From contig SMSO01000012.1 in assembly GCA_004764695.1 (NCBI GenBank), positions 1 through 60,536 on the forward strand: a stretch of DNA of 60,536 bases. The letters run 5' to 3'. How positions within the stretch are numbered: position 1 is the first letter of the stretch; each line of letters begins with the position of its first letter. The DNA comes from Schizochytrium sp. TIO01. Taxonomy: Eukaryota; Sar; Bigyra; Thraustochytrida; Thraustochytriidae. The translations under genes were made by a program, and so were the position numbers. Positions 1 to 9,356 of this stretch are shown piece after piece. Below the pieces are notes generated by a model. It ran no database searches, was not told the origin of the DNA, and was given only the letters and a program-made list of their open reading frames with translations.

Positions 1-604
1 GGAATCGCGATGGTATTTTGCGTCGCCTCACTACCTATGAGCCGGACGAGATCTTGGAGGCAATGCAACACATTGCAGCAGCAATCTCTCTTGCCAGAGA
101 ATCACGAGACCGAGACAGAATTTAAGAATGGTGAGGTTTCAAAGAAAACGCTCTCGATGTTATCGTTTGTTCGGTCTTCTCGCAAGGTCGAACCTAAAAG
201 ACGTTCTCGGATCTGAGGTTTCGCCACCTCCTCTAAAAGGTCTGGTAAACATGCCACTCTCAGTGTATTCTGACTTTTTAAAGGAACTTCAGAGCATCGA
301 GCTGCAGCCCACAGACGAGCCAGACTCTATCCTATTGACCTCACCTTTCGAGTCCGGCATTGCGCTTATTCCAGGCAAGACCAAACCTGACGGAACACCA
401 GTGTGTCATCTTATTGATATTTACTCGATGCCGATGGGTTACTATCACAGCATACTTACAGCCAAAGACCTCGAGGAGAACGACGGTCAGCTTGTGAAAA
501 AAATGATGTCCACCAACATTGAACTCATGTGGAAACTTGCACTTCAAGATGACGCCTTGCAGGATCCTGCTATGGCGTATGCGTCTTTGAACTCAGTACC
601 ATAA
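1..604 (+). pseudogene. Z0: C-terminal fragment of a bZIP-cluster paralogue, reading frame broken
   Basis: The window opens inside this gene. The frame from 128 to the TAA at 602-604 ends in a segment matching the last part of the cluster's C-terminal domain: DGTPVCHLIDIYSMPMG here corresponds to DGTPRCHVILIFSAMLG in Z2, followed by a similar closing helix. Upstream, a different frame (codons from 3 to a TAA at 123-125) reads DEILEAM and RESRDRDRI, which sits where the middle of the domain should be, so a frame change near 120-140 is likely. Nothing of the bZIP segment is in view. Either it is a decayed paralogue, or there is a short intron or sequence error at the junction. The match to Z2 makes it a member of the Z1/Z2 subtype. 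Family membership is fairly sure; the pseudogene status is not. Confidence 0.55.
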
Positions 605-817
605 TTATCACTCCACACAACACCCCAGGAAAACCAATTACAAAGGAAGGCAAAATAATAGACTAGATTATTGTACGACCTCGTATGTGCACATTGGCTT
701 TTCCAACAATTGGACAGCTCTGGAATATAGCCCCCATCTTTATTTTCTGTAACAAATTAAGGCTTTGCATGAATCAAATTTAATATTGTATAATTTTTTA
801 GCTGACTTCTCATTTTC
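605..817. other. AT-rich spacer, no gene seen
   Basis: Short AT-rich stretch between the end of the Z0 fragment and the end of the minus-strand relic. I see no coding frame, no clear AATAAA and no repeat. Confidence 0.5.
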
Positions 818-1672
818 TTAGTATCTATAAGAAATTTTGTATTTGTAGAGTAAGTCTGTATAAAGTGGTAAATATGAGATTCCATCAGTATCATAGATTG
901 CGAGGTAATCTTTGAGGTTAAAGAAAATATATTCAGCAGTAAATGTCTGATAGAACATTTCAAAGTTGTTTTCTTCCTTATCGAAGTATTTATTGAAAAG
1001 CCTTCGCCACGATTCGCTAGGAGGTTACATCTTTCTGATCCATCAATTCGTAACCTTTAATGCGAGCAATAATTTCGTTGAAGTTGCCTATCTTTTTGGA
1101 TTCAATGTCTTCAATGACTATGTCGATGTATTCGTCGAAGTCACCGCCATAGGACGCGAATGATATTTTTCAAAAACTCATCATAATGATCGTGACGGGT
1201 GCCAAACTCATTCGTATTGGATGGCGTAGTTTGCCATCTTAAATTTGTGGCAATGTGATCTGGTGGAGCGTGAAGTGGTAAAATTGAAGTACATTTGGAA
1301 ACGGATTCGAAGCAACTATTAATCATGCAATAAACGTGGGCTGCAAACTTCATTAACCATAAGGAAATTATCAAGATTTGGAAGTCCTAATTTCTCTTTT
1401 GTGTGGTCTTTTGTGGTTGCCCAAACCATAATCATAGCTTCAATGTGTTGTAGCTCGCTTAGAATGGATTGGAGACTAACATTTGTTGGCATTCTTTCGT
1501 CGTTGTCAATATGTTGGAGATCAGATAATGTATAAAAGATGATATTGAGGATCTCCCAAAATTTTGAGACTGTTAAATTATGGAGAATAATTTGTGAAAA
1601 CTGATTTGGAAAGTAGTGTTTGGTTAAAAGCTTCTCAATGCATGTAGAATGGAATGTAGTTTGTCTATATCT
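818..1672 (-). pseudogene. R1: unrecognised minus-strand gene remnant in several frames
   Basis: Read on the minus strand, four overlapping pieces give protein-like sequence in changing frames. A stop-to-stop frame of about 115 codons runs 1672-1319 (it contains FPNQFSQIILHNL and ends TAA TAG). The next pieces run from 1374 to 1141, from about 1163 to 1017 (contains GDFDEYIDIVIEDIESKK) and from 1018 to 818 (contains FNKYFDKEENNFEMFYQ, ends TAA). No single frame spans the locus. The composition is acidic, aromatic and AT-rich, unlike the bZIP genes. I do not recognise the protein. It is arranged head to head with R2, whose start lies about 170 bp away, which suggests the two arrived or functioned together. 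Short introns could explain some frame changes, but the adjacent stops (TAATAG) favour decay. Confidence 0.45.
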
Positions 1673-1844
1673 TTAAGAGGTGCGAATATTTTGCGGAACC
1701 CAGAATCAGACCTTGATCAGTTGTTTATTTTTGAAAATCGCGTAAGTCAAAGGTTGTGCAGACAGGCAGAGAGGTAGAAGAAGAAAGAGAGAAGAGAAGA
1801 GCTATTCTAATAGAGCTTGACGAGAGACATCATGGGACGAGTTA

Positions 1845-3459
1845 ATGAACCAAAATTTGACATTCAACAGACCCGAATCTAACTTTGACAAGATGGATCA
1901 GTCGGTTCAAGATTCGATTTATCGATTACCTAGTGTCAGGAATACAGAGCGAGATTGGATTTCTAATGTTGTTACTTTCATTGAAGATATAGAACCAGTA
2001 TATGCTTCAGATGCAGAACTCCGTGATGCTCCTATTTTTGTTGCGGAACGCTTCTTGCGCAATTTGTCTGCTTCTACAGAAGATCCTGAGTATTTTTTGA
2101 CCCTGAATGACGTTTTTCCCATGACTTTGAAAGACCGTATTGTTTGCCGGCCTTCGCCAACTTTTGACACTGACTTCCAGTATGTGATTTCCCCTCTGAC
2201 AGAAGGTTCTTTCGAATCGGTAGAAAGGTTTATTCGTGGTATCTATAATGGCGTTGGTAGTCCGCAGGTGATGGATCTTGAGACTTTTTTGACGCAAAGG
2301 ATCACAGACGGATTCTGTTACGCATGGTGTTTTCTAGTTACACATATGGTGTTTGCTCCAGTTGATTTTACTAATGCTAAATCCAAAGTAGGATTCAGAA
2401 GAGTATTTGGAGAAGCTTCTGATGAAACTTCTTTGCGTGACAGGTTTGACATCACTGCCAAAAGTTTTGAACCTACTCTTCTTTTCGATCGATTTGTGAA
2501 TTTCCAAAATTGTTCAGGCGAATTTATGGGGCAAACTTTGTTGCGCTTCGCTAGTTTTATTGCTAAATATGATTAAACTGTCACTCGGGAACTTGCTGTC
2601 TTTGGCGATCCGATAGAATTTGATGAGGGTGACTCTAGAACATTATCTGAAGCGCTCATTCCTGTCCGGCTGACTTCATTGATAAGTCCTTACTTTGAGC
2701 ATGTTGAAATTTTATCGACTAGAATTCTATTACTCTGGGAAATGCTGTTTCCCCCCCCCCCAAATGTAATCGATATATTGTCTCATTCAGTCCGCAACGA
2801 TTCAGTTGAAGCTCCATGGTCCTTGTCTCGTTATGCACAAATGGTCATCGTCATAGGTCAGCATGCTAATGCTCTATTGTACTTGATGCTTTCTCCGCGA
2901 AAGAAGCAATTTTGTATTCAATTTACCTCCGTTAGTCTCTTGCAGCGCACTCCTATCGATGAAAGTCTTGATCGAGAAATTGAAAACTATGGTAAGGGTA
3001 AATGGAAGAGACAAGTGTTAGATGTGAAACAATTGATTCCAACTAGTTCAATAGTTACTGGTTTTACATTGAATTATGATTCCTCGAAATTAACCACTAT
3101 TGAGCGTCATTTCCTTTCCATTTTATTGCAAGTTTGGTTGTTTTATATTGTTCACATTTTGAATCCTCAAGTCGATGGTGGGAACTTGTTAGAAATGGAA
3201 AAGTTGAAATATGCTTTTAAAAAGGCGTTTAAATCAGACAGATTTAAGATGCTCTATAGGTTCAGGAGAAGTGCCTTTTCAATATATAGTGAAACAATTC
3301 ACTTTATGAATTCACTAAGGTTTAGCTGCTGTTGCGATTGCTACAGCTACTACTGTTCTGCTTATCCTGCTGCTTGGCATAATCATGAATGTCCGCTTTC
3401 CAAAATCAGTTCATCGAGGTTGGCAGTCACCCGCACTAGGCTATGCACACCTACGATAG
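1845..3459 (+). pseudogene. R2: long unrecognised ORF interrupted by one in-frame TAA, with a possible C-terminal membrane anchor
   Basis: The frame from TTG/ATG near 1845 is open to 2573, is interrupted by TAA at 2574-2576, then stays open in the same frame to 3560, so a single stop breaks about 570 codons. The N-terminal part contains RDWISNVVTFIEDIEP and the second half SSKLTTIERHFLSILLQVW. A run of 13 C at 2750-2762 is a likely length-variable spot. Around 3313 the protein-like frame appears to shift by +1, giving a strongly hydrophobic stretch of about 22 residues (3322-3387, starting LAAVAIATATTVLLILL) and a short basic tail ending TAG at 3457-3459. That would make a tail-anchored membrane protein. 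There is no signal peptide. I cannot name the family. It pairs divergently with R1 and could be an old insertion of mobile or viral origin, but no hallmark domain was seen. Confidence 0.45.
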
Positions 3460-3651
3460 GGGCCCACCAAAATGCTCAAAGGCTGATGGTCCATAAACAG
3501 TTGACAATGTTGAACCACTCATGCATATATGCATTCGCCCTCCATCCAATCGCGATTTGATTGGTTTTATGGTCACAAAGTATGCGCAGTGTATTGAGCT
3601 CTTTTGAAGAGTTGGACATGCCAGTAGTTACTAATTAGCTCCTTAATAAAA

Positions 3652-4072
3652 TCACTGTACCCACACCAAGGCTCCTTCTATCTGGGGTTGTAAGTAAGTT
3701 GGCAAAACCAGCTGTTGCCTCCTCCAGGCCAAGTCTCGATGAGCTTTGTCTTCAAAGAAATCAATGCTTGCTCTCTCGAACTCCTCCAGCGAATGCTGTC
3801 AGTTTCTGAATTACAAATGAACAAAAAAAATGGACGAAGAATACTTGTTGATTTCGGTAGAATACAGGAAAAAGTGGTAGAATAAATGAACAATTAAATG
3901 AACGTGCTTCACAGAACACGCAGCAAACCAAATGACACTTTTCTTCTAGTGCGTTTTTTATTGAAGCAAACCTGGTTGACACTTGTCGTGAATAAAGCAC
4001 GCGTGAGAGAGTGTCCTTGGCCTGCGGTGAGGCTGTAGATGTTACTGGTAATTTGTTTTCAAGTGGTCCCAT
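3652..4072 (-). CDS. R8: small minus-strand gene candidate, probably two exons or a relic
   Basis: From the ATG at 4072 the minus strand reads a plausible N-terminus (MGPLENKLPVTSTASPQAK, later IKNALEEKCH). The frame then drifts into F-rich translation of a poly-pyrimidine tract. After this tract and a TTTGTAATTCAG-like acceptor, a second coding-like block in another frame runs 3795-3652 (contains HSLEEFERASIDFFEDKAH and LAWRRQQLVLPTYLQPQIE) and ends TGA at 3654-3652. A polypyrimidine-plus-CAG junction between two coherent blocks is what a spliced gene would show, but I could not find a donor that keeps phase with confidence. The protein is unrecognised. It could equally be a decayed gene. 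Confidence 0.3.
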
Positions 4073-4405
4073 ACCGTCTTGGTTTGACCTTGTTTTAGTT
4101 TTGCCTTGTGAGCAAACTCTTGTTCTTTCTATAAAACTATTGTTTTACATAGAAAGGTGGTATATATAAAAATTTGATGTGCTTATGTTACAAAAAGAAT
4201 TTCAATAAAAGTTCATCGCAGCGCCAAAGCGGGATCTCTCTCTCCAAGCAACTGTTGTAGGACATTCTCGCGAGCAGCTTGCTCGCTTGCTGAAGCACTT
4301 GCAGATCCTTGCTAGTCTGTGTGCAACTGGAGTGAGGCATGAGCAAGCAAGGCCCTGCTGCGAACTGTTTATCTTGCAATAGCAGTGGCAAAGGTCTCGG
4401 CAACA
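4073..4405. other. Spacer upstream of Z1
   Basis: Likely 5' region of Z1 and, on the other strand, of R8. It contains TATATATAAAA near 4160. CAG/CAA-rich sequence begins just inside Z1. No gene is seen. Confidence 0.4.
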
Positions 4406-6040
4406 ATGCAGCGGGAACAGCAACAGCGGGAGCAGCAACAACGACAGCAACGTGCAGCAACGAGCAGCAACGGCAGCAGCAACAGCATCAGCAGTCAGAG
4501 CTTTGTTGCGCTAGGGCAGCCCTGGCCAGCGAAAACATATAATTCATTTACGAGAATGGTGGGCCTGAATGAAGGCGAGATTGGAAAACAGGTCATTGCG
4601 GAGATTGAGACAGGCGTGCACATGCCGGAATACTTCAGGCCTCACGCTGATGATGATGGGGAGCACTCGCACGAGAAACTACAACATACGGGCCTCCAGT
4701 CTCTTTTTGCAGGAAATCAACCTGAGGCTACAAGCCACGATTCCGACGAGATCAAATGGTCTAAACTCAATGGAGACATCGACGGATTGTTGAGAGCAGA
4801 TCTTGGCGCCCAAGAAACTCCTGTATCTTCGAAAGTATCAGATTCGCGCAATGCAGATGCATGCCGTCGTAGTCGGCTTAAGCGAAAAGCTGATATCAAA
4901 GACTTAAAACATCGCAACGCAGAATTAGAGAGACGAAGAGAAATATACTTAGAGCGAATTGCACAGCTTCAAGTGGAGGTTGACGCGCTAAGACATGCTA
5001 ACTGTATTGACGTCGCAAAAGAAAATGAACTTCTCCGCGCTGAGATTGAGAGACATAAAAATTTCATCTCGCGCATCATACATGCCATGGATGAGGCACC
5101 TAATATGGTTCCTGAGGAGAGAGTTCGGCTCTTGAAAACAGGTATCGAAAGTGCGCAAAGTCAGGTCATAGGCATGCTCTACACGTCTACTTGTTGGCAG
5201 CCCATCTCACCAATCAAACTAAATGGAGGTGTTGAAATTCTTTTCTATTATCAATTTTTACCTGTAAATGCGGCTCCTCATGAAATAAAGCGATGGAACA
5301 TGCGCTGCGAGATTTATAATATCAATGTCCCGCCAGCTTATTTAAATTCTGAAGCATGGAAGAAATGCGGCGATCTTGAAACCCTTCGAAGGCTAGAGAA
5401 AGACCGTTCCAGTCTCGATGGGGTTCGTCGAACCATCGAACCGTTTCTGGCTCCGGCGTTCCAAGAGGCCCGAGATATGCTCCCGGGCCATCTTGAAGCA
5501 TTTCAAATAACTGAAAAGCATCCTCTCTCGAAGCGTTTGCCTTCTGGTGTATATCCTCCAGATGCGTCTGTTCTGCGCTTTTGGGTTGCCGCCACAATGC
5601 GTGAAAATGAGGTGTACCCTCGTTCATTCATATGTGCAGAAAGATCAAGGTCAGATTGTGTGAAGACCATTTCTGCGGAGTTTTCTGATCAGCCTATCAA
5701 ATGTAAGATTACGACCTATACAGAAGTTGGGCGAGCGTTGGTGAGCGCAGGCATTGTTCCTTCGCAAAAGGACGTCCCGAACGTTCGTCATTTAAACTCA
5801 TCGGCTCTCTCAGGGCATATCGTCATCCCGTCCAAGCAGGGGGCGTCATGCCATGTAATCTCTGTCGGGTCCGTTCCCATTGGTACTTTGGGTACAATCG
5901 GAAAGCCAGAGAATCTGGTCAATCATGATGGCTCTCTAACGAAATCTTGCTTAGAGCATCTTCGTTTTCGCACCAAGCTTTACTGGGAGGATAGCATAAG
6001 AGTTGCGCGTTTGCGTGCGCAAGACGGCGTATTACAGTAG
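4406..6040 (+). CDS. Z1: bZIP transcription factor with conserved C-terminal domain, 544 aa
   Basis: Predicted nuclear DNA-binding dimer. The N-terminus is Gln/Ser/Asn-rich (residues 1-30), followed by an acidic and His-rich stretch. The basic region is N149 to R157 (NADACRRSR) with LKRK after it; the zipper core positions are L167, L174, Y181, L188 and L195. A second short coiled segment follows (DVAKENELLRAEI). The C-terminal domain (about 225-540) has the cluster landmarks: PEERVRLL helix, IKRW at 294-297 (IKRW/MKRW instead of KRIN in most paralogues, shared only with Z2), VYPRSFI where others have LVPRALF, GHIVIP near 470 and CHVISVGSVPIG. LDGVRRTIEPF matches Z2's CDGVKRTVEAF. The first ATG is 4406; a later in-frame ATG at 4556 (context GAGAATGGTG) is a real alternative that would drop the Gln-rich start. 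It ends TAG. No intron. bZIP identity is secure; the target is unknown. Confidence 0.9.
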   Translation: MQREQQQREQQQRQQRAATSSNGSSNSISSQSFVALGQPWPAKTYNSFTRMVGLNEGEIGKQVIAEIETGVHMPEYFRPHADDDGEHSHEKLQHTGLQSLFAGNQPEATSHDSDEIKWSKLNGDIDGLLRADLGAQETPVSSKVSDSRNADACRRSRLKRKADIKDLKHRNAELERRREIYLERIAQLQVEVDALRHANCIDVAKENELLRAEIERHKNFISRIIHAMDEAPNMVPEERVRLLKTGIESAQSQVIGMLYTSTCWQPISPIKLNGGVEILFYYQFLPVNAAPHEIKRWNMRCEIYNINVPPAYLNSEAWKKCGDLETLRRLEKDRSSLDGVRRTIEPFLAPAFQEARDMLPGHLEAFQITEKHPLSKRLPSGVYPPDASVLRFWVAATMRENEVYPRSFICAERSRSDCVKTISAEFSDQPIKCKITTYTEVGRALVSAGIVPSQKDVPNVRHLNSSALSGHIVIPSKQGASCHVISVGSVPIGTLGTIGKPENLVNHDGSLTKSCLEHLRFRTKLYWEDSIRVARLRAQDGVLQ

Positions 6041-7430
6041 AGTTACATCTACTACAACGTGCTTCTTTTTTCTTTTCTTTTTTTCCAATTACTAGCTGTC
6101 CTGTTTGACATATTTCGTTTTGTGCAAAATTTTGTGGGAAAGGTCTCTTTTTCTTTATTTCTAGGCCACATGTATATTGCGCTATTCGCTACTGCTTATT
6201 CGCTTTGCATGGTTTTGCATGGTTTGTCAACATATTACATTAGTATAAAGATACATGACACTCGAACGAAAAAATCCACCAGTCTTGGATTTTGCATATT
6301 GTTTGGGTCTGTTAAATAACTTGATATATCCTGACTATCATGCTTCTTTCTTAGAGTATTTGCAAAATCATCTCAAGGTACTTGGGATTGTCACTCTTGT
6401 AGCACATTTATATTATTATTAGTCAATTCGCTGTTTTCCACTCCTTCTTTTTCTTAACACGATGTTCATTTGACCTCTCTACAACACATTATAAAGATCT
6501 CTTATCTACAAATGATACATTGACTAACATAAAATGTTTTTGACACATTGAGCGGGGATCTTCTTTATACATATGATCAATCAGGTATTCCTCTACTTAA
6601 CACACTGTAGAAGAAGGAGGAGGAACCATTGTCTCATGGTAAGTACCTACCATGGTAAGTATAGATGTGGAGGTATATAGTAGTAGTATTTCCCCCCAAC
6701 CCTCATCCTAGCCAGGTTCAAGTTTCTAACCTGGTATGCACAGATTTCTAAAAACCAAAACTGCACTGACTAGGTACGTTAGTATAGTCTACTACCCGAC
6801 CCCGACTCCCATCTTAGGTGCAGTTGCTACCGTTTCTACCGTTGCTACTCTTGCCGTTCCTGTTATGCCTGCTTTTGAAACCCGAGGCCACTTCACGTGT
6901 TGACAGCGCTAGAGAGGCACCAGATAACAACAGCTTTCATGGAGACATTGGCCAGCACGCAGTAGTTCAGTTCAGAGAGTGTTTCTTGTGACACCAATCG
7001 TTCTGTCCCTGATGCTGCTGAGAACTCAGCTGCAACGCTGCCCGTTGCTAAGTGCAAATTGATTTGCGCATATTTGTGCCAGCCGTGACCAAGTCTACGA
7101 CCTTTGCATGGCCACTCCGGAAGAGTCTTCTTCCACATCTAACTGATGAGAACCCGCTCCGCATCTAGTTCTCGAGCACTTGTGGGCTTACAGCTACTTT
7201 TTAAAGAGAGTGAATCCAACGACCATCACTCATGGCCTGCAGCACTCAGGCCTATTGAGCATATTCTCTCTGCAAGCTCTGATCGCTGTGAAGACATAAA
7301 AGCTAGGGGAAAGGGGGTTTGCACGGGCGTCTCTCCTTTATAGCATGGGTTTGTTGCAGGACTGTAGAATCTAACAACCCCTCGATTAAGCCCAAATTCA
7401 TTTCACTGAAGCTGCACGGACGCCTTATCT

Positions 7431-7470
7431 TGTCTTGTCTTGTCTTGTCTTGTCCTGTCTTGTCTCGTCT
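7431..7470. repeat. (TGTCT)n pentanucleotide array, imperfect
   Basis: Eight units of TGTCT with two substitutions, in the Z1-Z2 spacer. Polypyrimidine on the plus strand. Confidence 0.85.
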
Positions 7471-8447
7471 GCGTTGCAAAGCACGCATGCCTCTTCATGC
7501 ACCTCAACCCATGTTGTGTCCGCACAAGCCAATCACACGACTCCATAAAACGGGAGTGAGTGTGTCAAGAGTCTGGAGGCTGACATGAGGGAGTCTTACC
7601 GTATAGTATTGATAAGGCGCGATGAAACACAAGCGTCCACCCTGTTGTCCCACTATGTGACAAAGACAACTCAGGGTTATGAAGCTCTGTTCGATGTCTT
7701 CAGAGGAGTACAACTGTAGTGCAAAGGTGCTTTCGCTCGTGTAAAGCAATTCATATACCTAAGACGTCGTACGTGAATATATAGATATCTATATATAACT
7801 ACTCACTGCACGCGTCTCAATTTAGTGCAATGCGGACCAATTTGACCCCGAGAGACTCCTTCATCATGCGCGGACGCCTCGAACGACGCGATTAAACCAT
7901 CGATCAGCAAATTTGATTTGTATAAGATCTCTCGCAGGATGTCACAACTTGTACACTCGACTTGTACACTCGAAGCACAAAGGAAGAGGTTTTCCGTTGT
8001 CTTTCTGTTCTTCCCTTCAAGTTGTTCCTGTGGAGGTAAACAGTATCACTTAGGTACCTACACAGCGCAGAGTGAGAGAAAGTACAGTAAATCGCGCTCC
8101 TTCATGTCCCCCAACCGAGTCCACGCCGTCATGCTTGTCAACAAAACCTGCATATCGCTCACCCTCGCTAGCTGCCATTTCGATTGTTGTCTCCGTCCAT
8201 TCAGAAAGCAGCGTCGTCGATTCTTTCACTCGAACCTGACCTGATAAGCTTTCGATAATCTCGTAACCTTCGATCCATCCCATCGGAGCTGCGGAGACTG
8301 AGTGACCTTCGTTCCTTTTCTGCTCCGCGTTCTTCAATCGAGTGTTCTCTGGCGCCAATACTTTCATTACCCACTCAATCACTCATTCACTCATTCACTC
8401 TTTCCTTCCTCTGTCCATAATGTGATGGCAGAAATATGTGCCTTTAT

Positions 8448-8473
8448 AAAAAAAAAAAAAAAAAAAAAAAAAA
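8448..8473. repeat. Poly-A tract of 26 bases
   Basis: Uninterrupted A run preceded by ordinary sequence. It could be a simple slippage tract or the tail of a retroposed transcript; I saw no target-site duplication clear enough to decide. Confidence 0.85.
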
Positions 8474-8870
8474 GACTTGAAGAAATAACTAACTAGCATG
8501 GATATGCACAGCCTACATAATTACAAATTACTTTTAACCAAAGCAGCACACAGAGCGAAACTCGTTCATTTCAACGCCAAGCTCATTTCTCGTGCACGAG
8601 GTATGCAGGACCGCGTCCAGATGGGGCTGGCTGTTCCTTCTCGTGGTTCTGTCTTGAGGTTGAGATTGCCAGGCCATTTCGAGGCACGCGGAGCAAGTCT
8701 TCCCCACAACAGCTGTGACTGAGAACAGAACTGAGTTCGTTCCCGCCTGAGCGACGACTCCACTGCCCCTACCGCTGCCTAACTAGGTGCTACTGCCTTT
8801 CCAACGAGTCTACGATCAACTTCTATTCATTCATTTAGTTTTAAAATTAATTTATTTAGTTTTAACATTC

Positions 8871-8899
8871 ATTTATTTATTTATTTATTTATTTATTTA
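8871..8899. repeat. (ATTT)n tetranucleotide array
   Basis: About seven units within a longer ATTT/TTAA-rich stretch starting near 8825. Confidence 0.8.
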
Positions 8900-9035
8900 G
8901 TTTATGTATTTAGTTTATGCACTTAATTTATCTGTTTCCCCCCGAAGTCTTCGATTTCTTCACGAATTCGCCCATGAACTTGAACATCGCCAAAACCCAT
9001 TCGCTCGCGCACGTTCTCGTTTTAAAAGGCGCCTT

Positions 9036-9073
9036 AGAAGAAGAAGAAGAAGAAGGAGGAGAAGAAGAAGAAG
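9036..9073. repeat. (GAA)n array, slightly imperfect
   Basis: Polypurine run of AGA/GAA triplets with one GGAGGA interruption. It produces poly-Glu and poly-Arg artefact frames. Confidence 0.8.
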
Positions 9074-9327
9074 CCAGCCACAGCTTCCTCCCTCCCCACA
9101 GAAGGTTTTTCTTGGTCCTGCTCGCGGATAGAAGCAAAGAAATAAAGTACTGAACGCGTCTCGAGCCAATCAAATTGAAAAGGCCGCTCGTCTCCGCTCG
9201 GACCGCCCTCCACAGATGAAGAAGTCTCGTGTTGATTGAAGCGGCGAGGAGGACCGCGCGTCGCGAAAGCGGAGGCTAGCTAGGTTTCAAGCTAGGTTCC
9301 ACGGGCGCGAGGGCGATTGGGCAAGTG

Positions 9328-9356
9328 GACTGACTGATTGACTGACTGACTGACTG
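9328..9356. repeat. (GACT)n tetranucleotide array
   Basis: About seven units of GACT/GATT type, a motif that recurs at 30.3 kb. Confidence 0.75.

Noticed and set aside
6059-6319. Hydrophobic 86-codon ORF after Z1
   Set aside because: Begins with GTG in a T-rich 3' flank; hydrophobicity follows from T-rich codons.
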